64,000 nucleotides of DNA, taken from Rhodococcus phenolicus. Its GTDB lineage: Bacteria; Actinomycetota; Actinomycetes; Mycobacteriales; Mycobacteriaceae. Position numbers and translations under genes: made by a program. Positions 1 to 11,659 of this stretch are shown piece by piece. The DNA lies in the NCBI RefSeq assembly GCF_001646785.1, contig NZ_LRRH01000034.1, positions 1 to 64,000 on the forward strand. Direction: 5' to 3'. The stretch's first letter is position 1. Each line of letters opens with the position of its first letter. The notes below the pieces were generated by a model that saw only the letters and a program-made list of their open reading frames with translations, did no database searches and was not told the DNA's origin.

Positions 1-324
1 CCGCGCGGGCCGCGCGGTCTCGGCGGCGGGTTCCTCCTCGGAGGCCGCCGCCTTGTTCGTTGTGGCCGGAGCGCTCGACGCGCCCCCACCCTGGCGTTCC
101 TTGATCGCGGCGATCAGGTCGCCCTTGCGCATCCCGGAAGTGCCCTTGATGCCGAGTTCGGCCGCGAGGGTCCGCAGCTCGGCGAGCACCATGCCCGAGA
201 GGCCGGCACCGCGGCGCCCGGCGGCGCGCGGCGAAGAGGTCTGCGAAGAATCGTCCGCCTGCGCCCCCGCGGATGACCCCGGGGCGTCGAGAACAGGCGT
301 AGCGATCAGATCCGTATCGGTCAC
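1..324 (-). CDS. rho: Transcription termination factor Rho, N-terminal part (cut by window edge)
   Basis: RNA-dependent ATPase helicase that ends transcription; only the first 108 codons are in the window. Residues about 44-75 form the Rho N-terminal helical domain (LAELRTLAAELGIKGTSGMRKGDLIAAIKE), preceded by an Ala/Ser-rich stretch and followed by the start of the Ala/Pro/Glu-rich insert usual in actinobacterial Rho. The GTG start at 324 follows an AAGGA ribosome site. It lies downstream of thrB on the same strand, the order seen in mycobacteria. The RNA-binding and ATPase domains lie beyond position 1. Confidence 0.93.
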   Translation of the reverse strand, partial: MTDTDLIATPVLDAPGSSAGAQADDSSQTSSPRAAGRRGAGLSGMVLAELRTLAAELGIKGTSGMRKGDLIAAIKERQGGGASSAPATTNKAAASEEEPAAETARPAR

Positions 325-672
325 GGAGATCCTTTCCTTCCCTCACTCGCGCCACGCAGAGTCGAGGGTTCGTTCCCACAGATCAGTTCGTACACCGATC
401 CGGGATTTGCCGTACGTGTTCACGGAATCGAACGGTCGGCACGTCCGCTATCACGCCATCCCCCGGCAATTGCAGTCCCTTGACCCCTCGAGACGAGGAC
501 AACTGAGGATCGGTCCAGGATCTGGCGCTCCGATGGAGCTGGAGACAATACCCTGAAGAAGCCGACGGCTGAAACGCACGACGTGCGGACAAACCACAGG
601 ATAGCGACGAACTGTACGTTGAGCAAGAACACCGCCCGGACCGGCGTGTTCCGCCCCTCGCATCGACGGTTC
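325..672 (-). other. Gene-free leader/promoter region of rho
   Basis: These 348 bases separate the thrB stop codon from the rho start codon. I find no convincing coding frame. A long untranslated leader is common upstream of rho in this group, so the region most likely holds the rho promoter and 5' leader. No clear -35/-10 pair or terminator hairpin could be picked by eye. Confidence 0.5.
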
Positions 673-2763
<2,091 letters not shown>

Positions 2764-2767
<4 letters not shown>

Positions 2768-4089
2768 TCGGCGGATCCCTCCAGTCTCAGGACACTGGTC
2801 ACAGCAGTTACGGATTCGAGCTGGTCGAGTGCTGCGACGGTACTCGACAACGCTTCGTCGGTGGCGCGGTGCGTGAGCACCACCAGGCGCGCACCGTCCC
2901 CGGCGCCTTCCTGGCGCACGGCGGAGATGCTGACCCCGCGCTTGGAGAACTCGGCGGCCACGGCGGCGAGCACACCGGCCCGGTCCGCGACCTGCAGGTT
3001 CACGTAGTAGCGGGTCACGATCTCGCTCATCGGCGCGATCTCGAGATCGGCGTAGCGCGATTCGAGCGGTCCGCGACCACCCTGCACGCGGTTGCGCGCG
3101 GCCATCACGAGGTCACCCATCACCGCGGACGCGGTGGGGGCGCCGCCGGCGCCCTGGCCGTAGAACATCAGCCGGCCGGACGCCTGGGCCTCGACGACCA
3201 CGGCGTTGAACGCGCCGGCGACACTGGCCAGCGGATGCTCCCGCGGGATCAGCGCCGGATAGACCCGCGCGGACACCTTCTCCTTGCCGTCCTCGCCGGT
3301 GATGCGCTCGCAGATCGCGAGGAGCTTGACGTTGTAGTTCAGGGCGCGCGCCGTGGTGAGATCTGCCGCGGTGATCTTCGAGATGCCCTCGCGGTACACG
3401 TCGCCGGCGGTGACCCGGGTGTGGAAGGCGATGGACGCGAGGATCGCGGCCTTCGAGGCGGCGTCGAAACCTTCGACGTCCGCGGTCGGGTCCGCCTCGG
3501 CGTAGCCCAGGCGGCCGGCTTCGGCGAGCGCCTCGGCGTAGTCGGCGCCGGTCTCGTCCATCGCGGACAGGATGTAGTTGGTGGTGCCGTTGACGATGCC
3601 GATCACCCGGTTGACGCGATCGCCCGCGAGGGACTGCGTCAACGGGCGGATCACCGGGATCGCACCGGCGACGGCGGCCTCGAAGTACAGGTCGACGCGC
3701 TTGGCCTCCGCGGCCTCGGCCAGTTCGCCGGTGTACTCGGCCAGCAGTGCCTTGTTCGCCGTGACCACGGACTTGCCGGCGTCGAGCGCGGCCCGCACGA
3801 GCTTGCGGGGCAGGTCGATGCCGCCGATGACCTCGACCACGATGTCCACGTCGTCGCGGGTGATCAGGGATTCCGCGTCGGTGGTGAGCAGCTCGACCGG
3901 GATACCCCGGTCCTCCGAGACGGTGCGCACCGCGACGCCTCGCAACTCCAGCGGCGCACCGATACGCGCTTCGAGATCAGCCGCGTCGTCCCGGATGATG
4001 CGGACGACTTCCGCGCCGACGGTGCCGTGGCCGAGCACAGCCACGCCGACGGAACGCGGCGATCGACTGGTCTCCGTTTCGGTCGTCAC
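2764..4089 (-). CDS. hom: Homoserine dehydrogenase
   Basis: NAD(P)-dependent reduction of aspartate semialdehyde to homoserine, the branch point to threonine and methionine. Residues about 14-27 carry the dinucleotide fold [14 protein letters not shown]. The central catalytic domain includes [21 protein letters not shown] and [12 protein letters not shown]. The last 80 or so residues look like a C-terminal ACT domain ([21 protein letters not shown]), which in this family gives threonine feedback control. At 441 aa it has the usual length. It overlaps lysA by 4 nt upstream and thrC by 4 nt downstream. Confidence 0.97.
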
Positions 4090-5507
4090 TCCGTAACCTC
4101 CAAGCTGAGCAGATCTTCCACGGATTCCCGACGAAGGACGACGCGTGACGCGCCGTCCCGGACCGCCACGACGGCGGGACGGGGCAGCAGGTTGTACCTG
4201 CTGGACATCGAGTAGCAGTATGCACCGGTCGCGGCGACCGCCAGCAAATCACCGGCGCCGACATCCTCGGGCATCCAGGTGTCGCGGATCACGATGTCGC
4301 CGCTCTCACAGTGCTTCCCCACCACGCGCGCGACGACCGGGTCGGCGTCGCTGACGCGGGACACCAGCCGGGACTCGTACTCGGCCTGGTACAGGGAGGT
4401 GCGGATGTTGTCGCTCATTCCGCCGTCGACGCTGATGTAGCGGCGGGCCTGCCCGGCCGCGACGGCGACGTCCTTGACGGTGCCGACCTCGTAGAGGGTG
4501 ATCGTGCCCGGGCCGGCGATCGCCCGGCCCGGCTCGACCGCGAGCGTCGGCGTGGGCAACCCGGCCAGGGCGGACTCGGTGCGCACGATGTCGCGCAGCT
4601 TCGCCGCCAGGTCCGCGACCGGCGGCGGGTCGTCGCTCGGCACGTACGAGATGCCGAGGCCACCGCCGAGGTCGACGATGTTCAGCTGCGAGGTCTTCTC
4701 GACGCCGAACTCGGCGACGATGTCGCGCAACAGGCCGATCACCCGGTGCGCGGCCAGTTCGAACCCGTCGACGTCGAAGATCTGCGAACCGATGTGACTG
4801 TGCAGGCCGACCAGCCGCAGGTTGTCGGTCTCGAAGACGCGGCGCACGGCGGCCATGGCCACCCCCCCGGCCAGCGAGAGACCGAACTTCTGGTCCTCGT
4901 GCGCGGTGGAGATGAACTCGTGGGTGTGCGCCTCGACCCCGACCGTGACGCGGATCAGGACGTCCTGGACGACACCGGTTTCCCCGGCGATCGCGTCGAG
5001 CCGATCGATCTCGGCCATCGAGTCGAGCACGATGTGCCCGACGCCGGCCGCGACCGCGGTGCGCAGTTCGGCGACGGACTTGTTGTTGCCGTGCATCGCG
5101 ATCTTCTCGGCGGGGAACCCGGCGTGCAGCGCGACCGCGAGTTCACCGCCGGAGGCGACGTCGAGGGACAGTCCCTCCTGGTGCACCCAGCGGGCGATCT
5201 CGCTGCACAGGAACGCTTTGGACGCGTAGTGCACCTTGGTGTCGGGACCGAAGGCGGTGGCGATGTCGCGGCAGCGGGACCGGAAGTCGGCCTCGTCGAT
5301 CACGAACAGCGGTGTGCCGTACTTCTCGGCGAGTTCGGTGACCGGGACACCGGCGATACGCATCACACCGTCGTCGCCGCGGCTCGTGCCGCGCGGCCAC
5401 ACCTGCGGGTGCAGCGCGTTCACTTCCTCGGTGGTCGCGGGTCGTTCGGACAGTCCCGGTGCGTGCGGGATCTCGGCGTGCCGGGGCCCGGCGGGATGCG
5501 CGTTCAC
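4086..5507 (-). CDS. lysA: Diaminopimelate decarboxylase
   Basis: PLP fold-III decarboxylase making L-lysine from meso-diaminopimelate. Of 473 residues, Lys about 97 in VHYASKAF binds [22 protein letters not shown] and the active-site CESGD motif near the C terminus are present. The GTG at 5507 overlaps the argS stop codon by 4 nt (GTGA) and gives a protein close to the mycobacterial LysA length; longer upstream extensions would run into argS. The gene sits in one minus-strand operon with argS, hom, thrC and thrB. Confidence 0.96.
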   Translation of the reverse strand: MNAHPAGPRHAEIPHAPGLSERPATTEEVNALHPQVWPRGTSRGDDGVMRIAGVPVTELAEKYGTPLFVIDEADFRSRCRDIATAFGPDTKVHYASKAFLCSEIARWVHQEGLSLDVASGGELAVALHAGFPAEKIAMHGNNKSVAELRTAVAAGVGHIVLDSMAEIDRLDAIAGETGVVQDVLIRVTVGVEAHTHEFISTAHEDQKFGLSLAGGVAMAAVRRVFETDNLRLVGLHSHIGSQIFDVDGFELAAHRVIGLLRDIVAEFGVEKTSQLNIVDLGGGLGISYVPSDDPPPVADLAAKLRDIVRTESALAGLPTPTLAVEPGRAIAGPGTITLYEVGTVKDVAVAAGQARRYISVDGGMSDNIRTSLYQAEYESRLVSRVSDADPVVARVVGKHCESGDIVIRDTWMPEDVGAGDLLAVAATGAYCYSMSSRYNLLPRPAVVAVRDGASRVVLRRESVEDLLSLEVTE

Positions 5508-7156
5508 ATCCGCTCCGGAGCGCTGACGCCGAGCAGGCCGAGGCCGTTGGCGAGAACCTGGCGTGCCGCCGCGCACAGCGCGAGCCGCGCGGTGTGCAGA
5601 TCGCCGGGCTCCTCGTCGCCCTGCGGGAGGATGCGGCACGCGTCGTAGAACCGGTGGTAGGTGCCGGCGAGTTCCTCGAGGTAGCGCGCGACGCGGTGCG
5701 GTTCGCGCAGTTCCGCGGCCTTCGCGACGACGCGCGGGTATTCGCCGATGGTGCGGATCAGGTCGCCTTCGCGGTCGTGGGTGAGCAGCGCGAGGTTCGC
5801 GCCTTCACCCCCGAGCCCGAGGTCGGCGGCGTTGCGCGCGATCGACGACAGGCGGGCGTGCGCGTACTGCACGTAGTACACCGGGTTCTCGTTGCCGGTC
5901 GAGGCCCACAGTTCGAGGTCGATGTCGATGCTCTGGTCGACCGAGGACCGCACCAGCGAGTAGCGGGCGGCGTCGACGCCGATCGCTTCGACGAGGTCGT
6001 CGAGGGTGATGACGGTGCCGGCACGCTTGCTCATCTTCACGGCCTGGCCGTCACGGACGAGGTTGACCATCTGGCCGATCATGACCTCGACGGTGTCGGG
6101 GTCGTCGCCGAACGCGGCCGCCGCGGCCTTGAGGCGGCCGATGTAGCCGTGGTGGTCGGCGCCGAGCATGTAGATGCACAGGTCGAAGCCGCGCGAGCGC
6201 TTGTCCTGGAAGTAGGCGATGTCGCCGGCGATGTAGGCGGCGTGACCGTCGGACTTGATGACGACGCGGTCCTTGTCGTCGCCGAAGTCGGTGCTCTTGA
6301 GCCACCAGGCGCCGTCCGCGTTGTACAGGTTGCCGGAGCTCTTGAGCGTCTCGACGGCCTTGTCGACCGCGCCGGACTCGAACAGCGAGTTCTCGTGGAA
6401 GTACACGTCGAAGTCGACGCCGAACTCGTGCAGCGTGCGCTTGATGTGCGCGAACATCAGGTCGACGCCGATGGACCGGAACGTCTCGTGCTGTTCGGCC
6501 TCGGGCAGCTCGAGCGCCCCGGGCGCCTGCTTCTGCACGGCTGCGGCGATGTCGACGATGTAGTCGCCGGCGTACCCGTCCTCGGGGGCCGGTTCGCCCT
6601 TGGCGGCGGCGATCAGCGACCGCGTGAAACGGTCGATCTGCGCGCCGTGGTCGTTGAAGTAGTACTCGCGGGTGACCTCGGCGCCCTGCGTCGACAGGAT
6701 CCGGCCGAGCGCGTCGCCGACGGCGGCCCAGCGGGTGCCGCCGAGGTGGATCGGGCCGGTGGGGTTCGCGGACACGAATTCGAGGTTGATCCTGCGTCCG
6801 GCGAGGGTGTCGGCGTTGCCGTACGCCGTGAGCTCGCCGAGCACGTTCGCGACGATCGCGCCCTGCGCGTCGGCCGCGAGACGAATGTTGAGGAAGCCCG
6901 GCCCCGCGACGTCGGCGGAGTCGATGCCGTCGGCGGCGGTGAGGGCCTCGGCGAGCCAGGTCGCGAGCTCGCGCGGATTCACGCCGGCCTTCTTCGCGAC
7001 CTGCATCGCCACGTTGGTCGCATAGTCGCCGTGCTCCGGGTTCCTGGGCCGCTCGACGGTGAGGGTCTCGGGCAGGACGGACACGTCGAGGTCACGCTCG
7101 GCGAGCACCCTCGCAGCGGTTCCGTGGAGCAGTTCGGCAAGGTCGGCAGGAGTCAC
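5504..7156 (-). CDS. argS: Arginyl-tRNA synthetase
   Basis: Class I aminoacyl-tRNA synthetase charging tRNA-Arg. The 550-residue protein has the N-terminal arginyl-specific domain, the HIGH-type signature PTGPIHLGG (about 132-140) and a KMSKR-type signature ([15 protein letters not shown]). The C-terminal DALR anticodon-binding domain ends the protein ([22 protein letters not shown]-type region). GTG start at 7156, first gene of the argS-lysA-hom-thrC-thrB operon; a tRNA-Arg gene lies 1.8 kb away on the other strand. The intergenic region 7157-7301 should hold the operon promoter and the divergent promoter. Confidence 0.97.
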   Translation of the reverse strand: MTPADLAELLHGTAARVLAERDLDVSVLPETLTVERPRNPEHGDYATNVAMQVAKKAGVNPRELATWLAEALTAADGIDSADVAGPGFLNIRLAADAQGAIVANVLGELTAYGNADTLAGRRINLEFVSANPTGPIHLGGTRWAAVGDALGRILSTQGAEVTREYYFNDHGAQIDRFTRSLIAAAKGEPAPEDGYAGDYIVDIAAAVQKQAPGALELPEAEQHETFRSIGVDLMFAHIKRTLHEFGVDFDVYFHENSLFESGAVDKAVETLKSSGNLYNADGAWWLKSTDFGDDKDRVVIKSDGHAAYIAGDIAYFQDKRSRGFDLCIYMLGADHHGYIGRLKAAAAAFGDDPDTVEVMIGQMVNLVRDGQAVKMSKRAGTVITLDDLVEAIGVDAARYSLVRSSVDQSIDIDLELWASTGNENPVYYVQYAHARLSSIARNAADLGLGGEGANLALLTHDREGDLIRTIGEYPRVVAKAAELREPHRVARYLEELAGTYHRFYDACRILPQGDEEPGDLHTARLALCAAARQVLANGLGLLGVSAPERM

Positions 7157-7301
7157 AGGGGTTCATCCTATTGGCTGGGGCGGACGAGCACCGACGGTGC
7201 CCCGCATGAGCACGCCCGTACAGTTGTGGGGGCACGCGGCCCGGGGCCGCGGTCTCGTTGTCCATCCGATGTTGTCCGTCCGATCGAAAGAGCTACCAGC
7301 G

Positions 7302-8135
7302 ATGCCCAGCGGTTCGGTGAACGGTGGTTCCGGCAAGAAGTCCGGCGCCAAGTCCGCGAAGGCCATTTCGGCCGCGGCGAAGAAGAGCGGCGGGAGCCGC
7401 GGACTTCCCAAGCAGCGTCAGATCCCCTGGATGGTGATCGGTGGCGTCGTCGCAGTCGTCGCTCTGATCGCCGTGATCGCGGTGAGCATCATCCCGAAGT
7501 ACCAGGATCAGCAGGAGCTCGCGGCCTGGACGCCGTCGGAATCGAACCAGGATCCGTCGAGCGAGATCGACGGGGTCGTGACGGTCGAGTATCCCGCGGG
7601 TCAGCACATCGATTCGACGCAGCGCGTCGCCTACGACCGCACCCCGCCGTTCGGTGGGCCGCACGACGCGATCTGGGCGACGTGCACCGGCACCGTCTAC
7701 CCGGACGCGATCCGCACCGAGAACGCGGTGCATTCGCTCGAGCACGGTGCGGTGTGGATCACCTACAACCCGGATCTGGTCGATGCCGCCGCGATCGACA
7801 CGCTCAGCGCGAAGGTCGACGGCAAGTCGTACACCATGATGTCGCCGTACCCGGGTCAGTCCTCGCCGATCTCGCTGCAGTCGTGGGGTCATCAGCTCGC
7901 GGTGGATTCCGCCGACGACGAGCGGATCGACCACTTCATCGCCTCGCTGCGCCAGAACCGCTACACGTACCCGGAGGTCGGTGCGAGCTGCGCGACGATC
8001 CCCGGCTCGTTCGATCCGGCGAACCCGCCGCCGTTCGATCCGTCGGCTCCGGGCCCCGACGCGGTGCCGATGGACGGCGGAACCGTCGACACCGCCGAGG
8101 TGCAGACGGACATGCAGGCTCCGGCGGGTAGCTGA
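7302..8135 (+). CDS. DUF3105 membrane-anchored protein
   Basis: 277 residues. A Lys/Ser-rich cytosolic tail (1-40) is followed by a transmembrane helix (about 41-64) and an extracytoplasmic DUF3105 domain. The domain carries the His/Glu signature VHSLEHGAVWITY and a W-G-H motif (SLQSWGHQL), which could bind metal. No enzymatic function is established for the family. Start ATG at 7302 is chosen for the purine-rich GAAAGAG 10 nt upstream; in-frame starts further up (for example 7269) lack conserved sequence. The stop is 2 nt before the DUF305 gene, so the two proteins are probably co-expressed partners at the membrane. Confidence 0.85.
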   Translation: MPSGSVNGGSGKKSGAKSAKAISAAAKKSGGSRGLPKQRQIPWMVIGGVVAVVALIAVIAVSIIPKYQDQQELAAWTPSESNQDPSSEIDGVVTVEYPAGQHIDSTQRVAYDRTPPFGGPHDAIWATCTGTVYPDAIRTENAVHSLEHGAVWITYNPDLVDAAAIDTLSAKVDGKSYTMMSPYPGQSSPISLQSWGHQLAVDSADDERIDHFIASLRQNRYTYPEVGASCATIPGSFDPANPPPFDPSAPGPDAVPMDGGTVDTAEVQTDMQAPAGS

Positions 8136-8137
8136 CC

Positions 8138-8845
8138 ATGAGCGACGATCTCTCGCAGGATCGGCCCGTCGCGGGCTCCGGACAGCGCCGGACGCTGGTG
8201 GTACTCGGGGTGATCGCCGCGGTCGCGATCGGTTTCCTGCTCGGTTTCCTGATTCCGCACGGGGATGCGCAGGACGTTCCGGCGGCCGATTCCGTGGACG
8301 TCGGTTTCTCCCAGGACATGAGCGTGCACCACAACCAGGCGATCGAGATGGCGACCGTCGCGCTCACCGGGTCGTCGGATCAGCGGGTGAAGAACCTGGC
8401 GTACGACATCCTCACGACCCAGCAGAACCAGGTCGGCCAGATGCAGGGCTGGCTGACGTTGTGGGACCGCGCGCCGCTGCCCACCGGTGAGTACATGACG
8501 TGGATGGGCGACGACGACGCGCACATGGACGGCCATGCCGGCCACGGGACGGCCGGACACGACTCGGCAGGCGCGGGATCGGGTCCGATGCCCGGAATGG
8601 CGACGTCGGAGGAACTGGCGGCGCTGCGGGCCGCCTCGGGTCCCGAACTCGACGTGCTGTTCCTGCAGTTGATGTTGCGGCACCACGAGGGCGGCCTGCC
8701 GATGATGGAGTACGGCGCCGAACATGCCGAGGTGGCTGCCGTGCGGACGCTGGCGCAGACGATGGTGGACACGCAGACCGCCGAGTCGCAGCTGATGACG
8801 TCGATGCTCACCGAGCGCGGCGCGCAGCCGCTACCGATGAACTGA
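8138..8845 (+). CDS. DUF305 His-rich membrane-anchored protein
   Basis: 235 residues: an N-terminal transmembrane anchor (about 18-39), then a DUF305 four-helix (ferritin-like) domain with paired signatures FSQDMSVHHNQAIEM and LMLRHHEGGLPMM. Between the two halves is a His/Gly-rich, Met-containing loop (HMDGHAGHGTAGHD). Such residues are typical of copper or other metal binding, and some DUF305 proteins (CopM-type) bind copper; that role here is inference. It is co-transcribed with the DUF3105 gene directly upstream. Confidence 0.87.
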   Translation: MSDDLSQDRPVAGSGQRRTLVVLGVIAAVAIGFLLGFLIPHGDAQDVPAADSVDVGFSQDMSVHHNQAIEMATVALTGSSDQRVKNLAYDILTTQQNQVGQMQGWLTLWDRAPLPTGEYMTWMGDDDAHMDGHAGHGTAGHDSAGAGSGPMPGMATSEELAALRAASGPELDVLFLQLMLRHHEGGLPMMEYGAEHAEVAAVRTLAQTMVDTQTAESQLMTSMLTERGAQPLPMN

Positions 8846-8949
8846 CGCCCATCCGGGCCGAAAAACCCCTGCTGACCAGGCGATGTGGCGTATGGGCAAC
8901 AATGCGCTAGGCTAACTCCGCACCGCCGGTCAGCCGGTGGTTCCGGATT

Positions 8950-9025
8950 GCCCTCGTAGCTCAGGGGATAGAGCGCTTGCCTCCGGAGCAAGAAGTCGCA
9001 GGTTCGAATCCTGCCGAGGGCACCA
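8950..9025 (+). tRNA. tRNA-Arg (anticodon CCG)
   Basis: A complete 76-nt cloverleaf. The acceptor stem pairs 8950-8956 (GCCCTCG) with 9015-9021 (CGAGGGC); the discriminator base is A and CCA is encoded at 9023-9025. The anticodon arm CTTGC/GCAAG encloses loop CTCCGGA, giving anticodon CCG, which reads CGG, a common Arg codon in this GC-rich genome. The T arm has the normal GGTTCGAATCC. A TAGGCT box about 40 nt upstream (near 8913) is a candidate -10. Confidence 0.97.
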
Positions 9026-9027
9026 CG

Positions 9028-9071
9028 AGAAGACGGGCCCCGCTTCGATTTCGAAGCGGGGCCCGTCTTCT
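9028..9071. terminator. Large perfect hairpin after tRNA-Arg
   Basis: Two 21-nt arms (9028-9048 and 9051-9071) are exact reverse complements around a TT centre. There is no strong U-run. It lies 3 nt after the tRNA and 10 nt beyond the stop codon of the convergent epoxide hydrolase gene, so it probably serves as a two-way terminator. Confidence 0.85.
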
Positions 9072-9081
9072 GTCGTCCGGT

Positions 9082-9447
9082 CTACTCGGCCGGCGCGGTC
9101 AGCGACCCCATGTCGAAGTAGTCCCGCCACGCGGTGATCTTCCCGTCGGCCACCTCGAACGAGCCCATGACGGGCACTTCGACCGTGCGCCCGTTCACCG
9201 TCAACACGTCGACGCGTTCGTTGAGGACCAGGTTGCCGTTCGCCAACTGCCGGTGGATGCGGAAGTCGATTCCGCCGAACGACGCGACCATCCCGGCGAA
9301 GTACTCCTCGATGGCAGCCCGGCCGTGGACCGCCTCCAACGGAATGTTGTGGTACACCGCATCGTCGGTGAAGTACGCGGCGAGCGCGGCCGGTTCCGGA
9401 TCCGCCCAGGCGGCGCAGAATTCGGTCACGAGCTGTTCCGGTGTCAT
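9082..9447 (-). CDS. Limonene-1,2-epoxide hydrolase family protein
   Basis: Small NTF2-like-fold epoxide hydrolase. The LEH active-site set is visible: Tyr and Asn in DDAVYHNIP, Arg and Asp in LNERVDVL, and the final Asp in WRDYFDM. These residues activate water for one-step epoxide opening, so hydrolase activity is likely; the substrate is unknown. Its 121 residues are shorter than limonene epoxide hydrolase (about 149) but normal for actinobacterial relatives. Start ATG 9447 has GGAGGGAAG just upstream. It follows the metallo-hydrolase gene by 31 bp on the same strand, suggesting an operon. Confidence 0.85.
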   Translation of the reverse strand: MTPEQLVTEFCAAWADPEPAALAAYFTDDAVYHNIPLEAVHGRAAIEEYFAGMVASFGGIDFRIHRQLANGNLVLNERVDVLTVNGRTVEVPVMGSFEVADGKITAWRDYFDMGSLTAPAE

Positions 9448-9478
9448 CGCTTCCCTCCTGTGGCGGTCCGATCGAGGA

Positions 9479-10477
9479 TCACACGCGGACGAACCGCGCC
9501 GGGTCGGTTCCGGGGACACGCCGCGCGCGGCCCCGCTCGATGAGGTGGCGGATGTGCGCCGAGCCTTCGGACATGGCCATCTGCTTACCGCGAGGCGGGG
9601 TTTCGTCCCACGGCCGGTACCACTTCATGCGTTCGGTGGCCTGCCACAACGTCAGCTCCTCGTCCCCGAACGAATCGTAGAGATCGTCGAGGCGGCGTTC
9701 GTGGTGTTCGACGAGCGCCTCGGTCCGGGCGGCGAGGTCGTCGATGGGCTGACGGTGCGCGGGCAGGGTGCGCCGCGCGGGCAGGGACGCGACGGCCCGC
9801 AGCGAATCGAGGAACTCCCCCAGCGCGTCGCGTTCGGCGACGGGGAAGTCGAACTCGCCGATGTGTGGGGTGGTCTTGGCGAGTACGTGATCACCGCTGA
9901 AGAGGATGCCGTGTTCCTCGATGTAGAAGCACGCGTGGCCCGGTGTGTGGCCGGGGGTGAACACGGTGCGCAGGGTGCGCCCGGCGAGCGGGATCACCTC
10001 GTCGGCCTTCAGGATCCGGTCGGGCTTCTCGTCCGGCACGCCGCCGCTGTCGCGGCCGGCGGCGAGGAACACCTCGATCTGCTCGGCGGGCGCCCCGGCC
10101 TTGAGCCACTGGTCGAGTTCCCGGTTCGTCCAGTCGTGTCCGGCCATCATGTGCCCGAGTTGCTCGAAGTCCGCCTCGTGCATGCCGACCCAGCATCCGG
10201 ATGCTTCGCGGATGCGGCCGGTGAGGCCGACGTGGTCGGGATGGAAGTGCGTGACGACCACGCCTTCGACGTCGGTCACCGACAGCCCGGCCGACGCGAG
10301 TCCGGTCTGCAGCGCGTTCCAGGAGGTGTCGTTGTTCCATCCCACGTCCACGAGGATCACGCCGCGCGGGGACTCGACCGCGTACACCTGGGTGTCGCCG
10401 ACCGGCAGGTCCGCGACGGGAACGGGGATCGCGTGGATGCCGTCCCCGATGTCCCGGGCTTCGTTGAGTTGTTCCAT
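9479..10477 (-). CDS. Metallo-beta-lactamase-fold hydrolase
   Basis: 332 residues with the metal-binding motif THFHPDHVG, a downstream His in FTPGHTPGHACFY and the Asp/His pair in LFSGDHVL, so two metal ions are probably bound. The N-terminal half is the MBL domain; the C-terminal third (LPAHRQPIDDLAARTEALVEHH and following) is the helical extension found in the thioesterase-like/glyoxalase-II-like MBL subgroup. Substrate not predictable. ATG 10477 is chosen because GGAGG lies 8 nt upstream; a GTG at 10501 would also be in frame. Promoter probably lies in 10478-10537. Confidence 0.85.
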   Translation of the reverse strand: MEQLNEARDIGDGIHAIPVPVADLPVGDTQVYAVESPRGVILVDVGWNNDTSWNALQTGLASAGLSVTDVEGVVVTHFHPDHVGLTGRIREASGCWVGMHEADFEQLGHMMAGHDWTNRELDQWLKAGAPAEQIEVFLAAGRDSGGVPDEKPDRILKADEVIPLAGRTLRTVFTPGHTPGHACFYIEEHGILFSGDHVLAKTTPHIGEFDFPVAERDALGEFLDSLRAVASLPARRTLPAHRQPIDDLAARTEALVEHHERRLDDLYDSFGDEELTLWQATERMKWYRPWDETPPRGKQMAMSEGSAHIRHLIERGRARRVPGTDPARFVRV

Positions 10478-10537
10478 TCTTGCCGCCTCCGAAATCTGCA
10501 CTACTGCATCAACTTCTTCGAAGCTAGCGCAAAGGGT

Positions 10538-11659
10538 TCAACTATTCTGCCGATGGGGCTCGATTATCGCGAGAATCGAGCGGATCTCCCCCGCCGGGAT
10601 CCGGAAATGCTCGGTGACCGACACGGTCGTCTCCGCATCGGCGCCTGCGTCCATGTCGAGCAGGAACCGTGCGACGACGTCGTGATGCCACTCGTGGAAC
10701 GTCAGGTCGCGCACCCGCCGGAGCGGCCGGTATTCCGGACCCTGCTCGAGCTGCTCCCGGATCTCGGCGCCGGTGTCGCCGGTGCGTTGCCCGTTCTCCA
10801 CCCGCCAGGCGTCCGCGGCCAACCGTACGTGCGATGCGTCGTGGCTGATCAGCGACCGGATGTACGCGCGGGCCATCGCAACCCGCGGGCTGTCGGCCCG
10901 GGCGGTCGCGTGTTCGGCGATCGCCGTCATGAGCGCCGGCGCCCAGTCCGGTCGGCAGATCACCAGATCGGGCAGGTAGGGGTGCGGCCGGTTGTATTCG
11001 AGTTCGCTGCCGTCGATGCGGGCGCAGAACAGTCCCGCCGCCTGCGCGACGGCGACCGGAGCCGCCGAATCCCATTCCCACTGGCCACCGGCGTGGACAT
11101 ATGCGTCGACCTCGCCCCGCAGCACGGCCATCGCCTTCGCGCCGGCGGAGCCCATGGGCACGAGGTCGGCGCCGACGGCCCGGGCGACCTCCCCGACGAA
11201 CTCGGGCGGGCGGCTGCCGCTGACGACGATCGCGGGCCGGCCGTCGTCGAGCGGGCGCCGCTCGACGATCGGCGGCCCGTCCGTGCTGTAGACCGCGCCG
11301 AGACCCGGCTGGGCGACCGCGGCGGCGGTGAGGCCGCGTCCTGCCTCCCACAACGCCACGTGCACCGCCCAGTCGGAACGGCCCGGCATCCCGTATTCCT
11401 TCGACCCGTCGAGCGGATCGATGATCCAGACCCGCTCGGCGTCGACGCGAGCGGGATCGTCCGCGGACTCCTCGGAGAGCACGGCGTCACCGGGGCGGCG
11501 CTCGGCGAGCAGATCGAGGATGAGCGAGTTCGCATCGCGGTCACCGCGCCGGCCGAGTTCCCGGCCGGTGAGGGTCTCGGCCTCGGCGGCCCGGACGGTC
11601 AGCAACAGTTCACCTGCAGCCGAGGCGATCTCGGCGGCCAGGACAGCATCGTCGGTCAT
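10538..11659 (-). CDS. cysQ: 3'(2'),5'-bisphosphate nucleotidase CysQ with extra C-terminal domain
   Basis: Removes the 3' phosphate of PAP (and PAPS), relieving the by-product inhibition caused by PAPS-using enzymes. Residues 1 to about 262 are an inositol-monophosphatase-fold CysQ: EES (63-65), DPLDGSKEY (81-89) and WEWDSAAP (195-202) supply the Mg2+ ligands. Residues about 263-373 are not part of normal CysQ (about 265 aa). They look like a separate small helical domain (MARAYIRSLISHD, AADAWRVENGQRTGDTGAEIR), resembling stand-alone actinobacterial DUF8021-type sequences from memory. The reading frame runs through without interruption. ATG overlaps the cysNC stop by 4 nt, so it is the third gene of the cysD operon. 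Confidence 0.9.
   Translation of the reverse strand: MTDDAVLAAEIASAAGELLLTVRAAEAETLTGRELGRRGDRDANSLILDLLAERRPGDAVLSEESADDPARVDAERVWIIDPLDGSKEYGMPGRSDWAVHVALWEAGRGLTAAAVAQPGLGAVYSTDGPPIVERRPLDDGRPAIVVSGSRPPEFVGEVARAVGADLVPMGSAGAKAMAVLRGEVDAYVHAGGQWEWDSAAPVAVAQAAGLFCARIDGSELEYNRPHPYLPDLVICRPDWAPALMTAIAEHATARADSPRVAMARAYIRSLISHDASHVRLAADAWRVENGQRTGDTGAEIREQLEQGPEYRPLRRVRDLTFHEWHHDVVARFLLDMDAGADAETTVSVTEHFRIPAGEIRSILAIIEPHRQNS

Noticed and set aside
5459-8131. Very long open frame (890 codons) on the plus strand opposite argS and lysA
   Set aside because: It is antisense to conserved synthetase and decarboxylase genes, is rich in Arg/Asp/Gly/Val shadows of their codons, and has no recognisable motif. 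Such frames are expected at this GC content; the same holds for other long antisense frames, e.g. 2869-4215, 4311-5648 and 26553-29342.
8900-8949. Additional tRNA or small RNA upstream of tRNA-Arg
   Set aside because: Only a weak CCGG-type stem and a TAGGCT box are visible; no cloverleaf forms.
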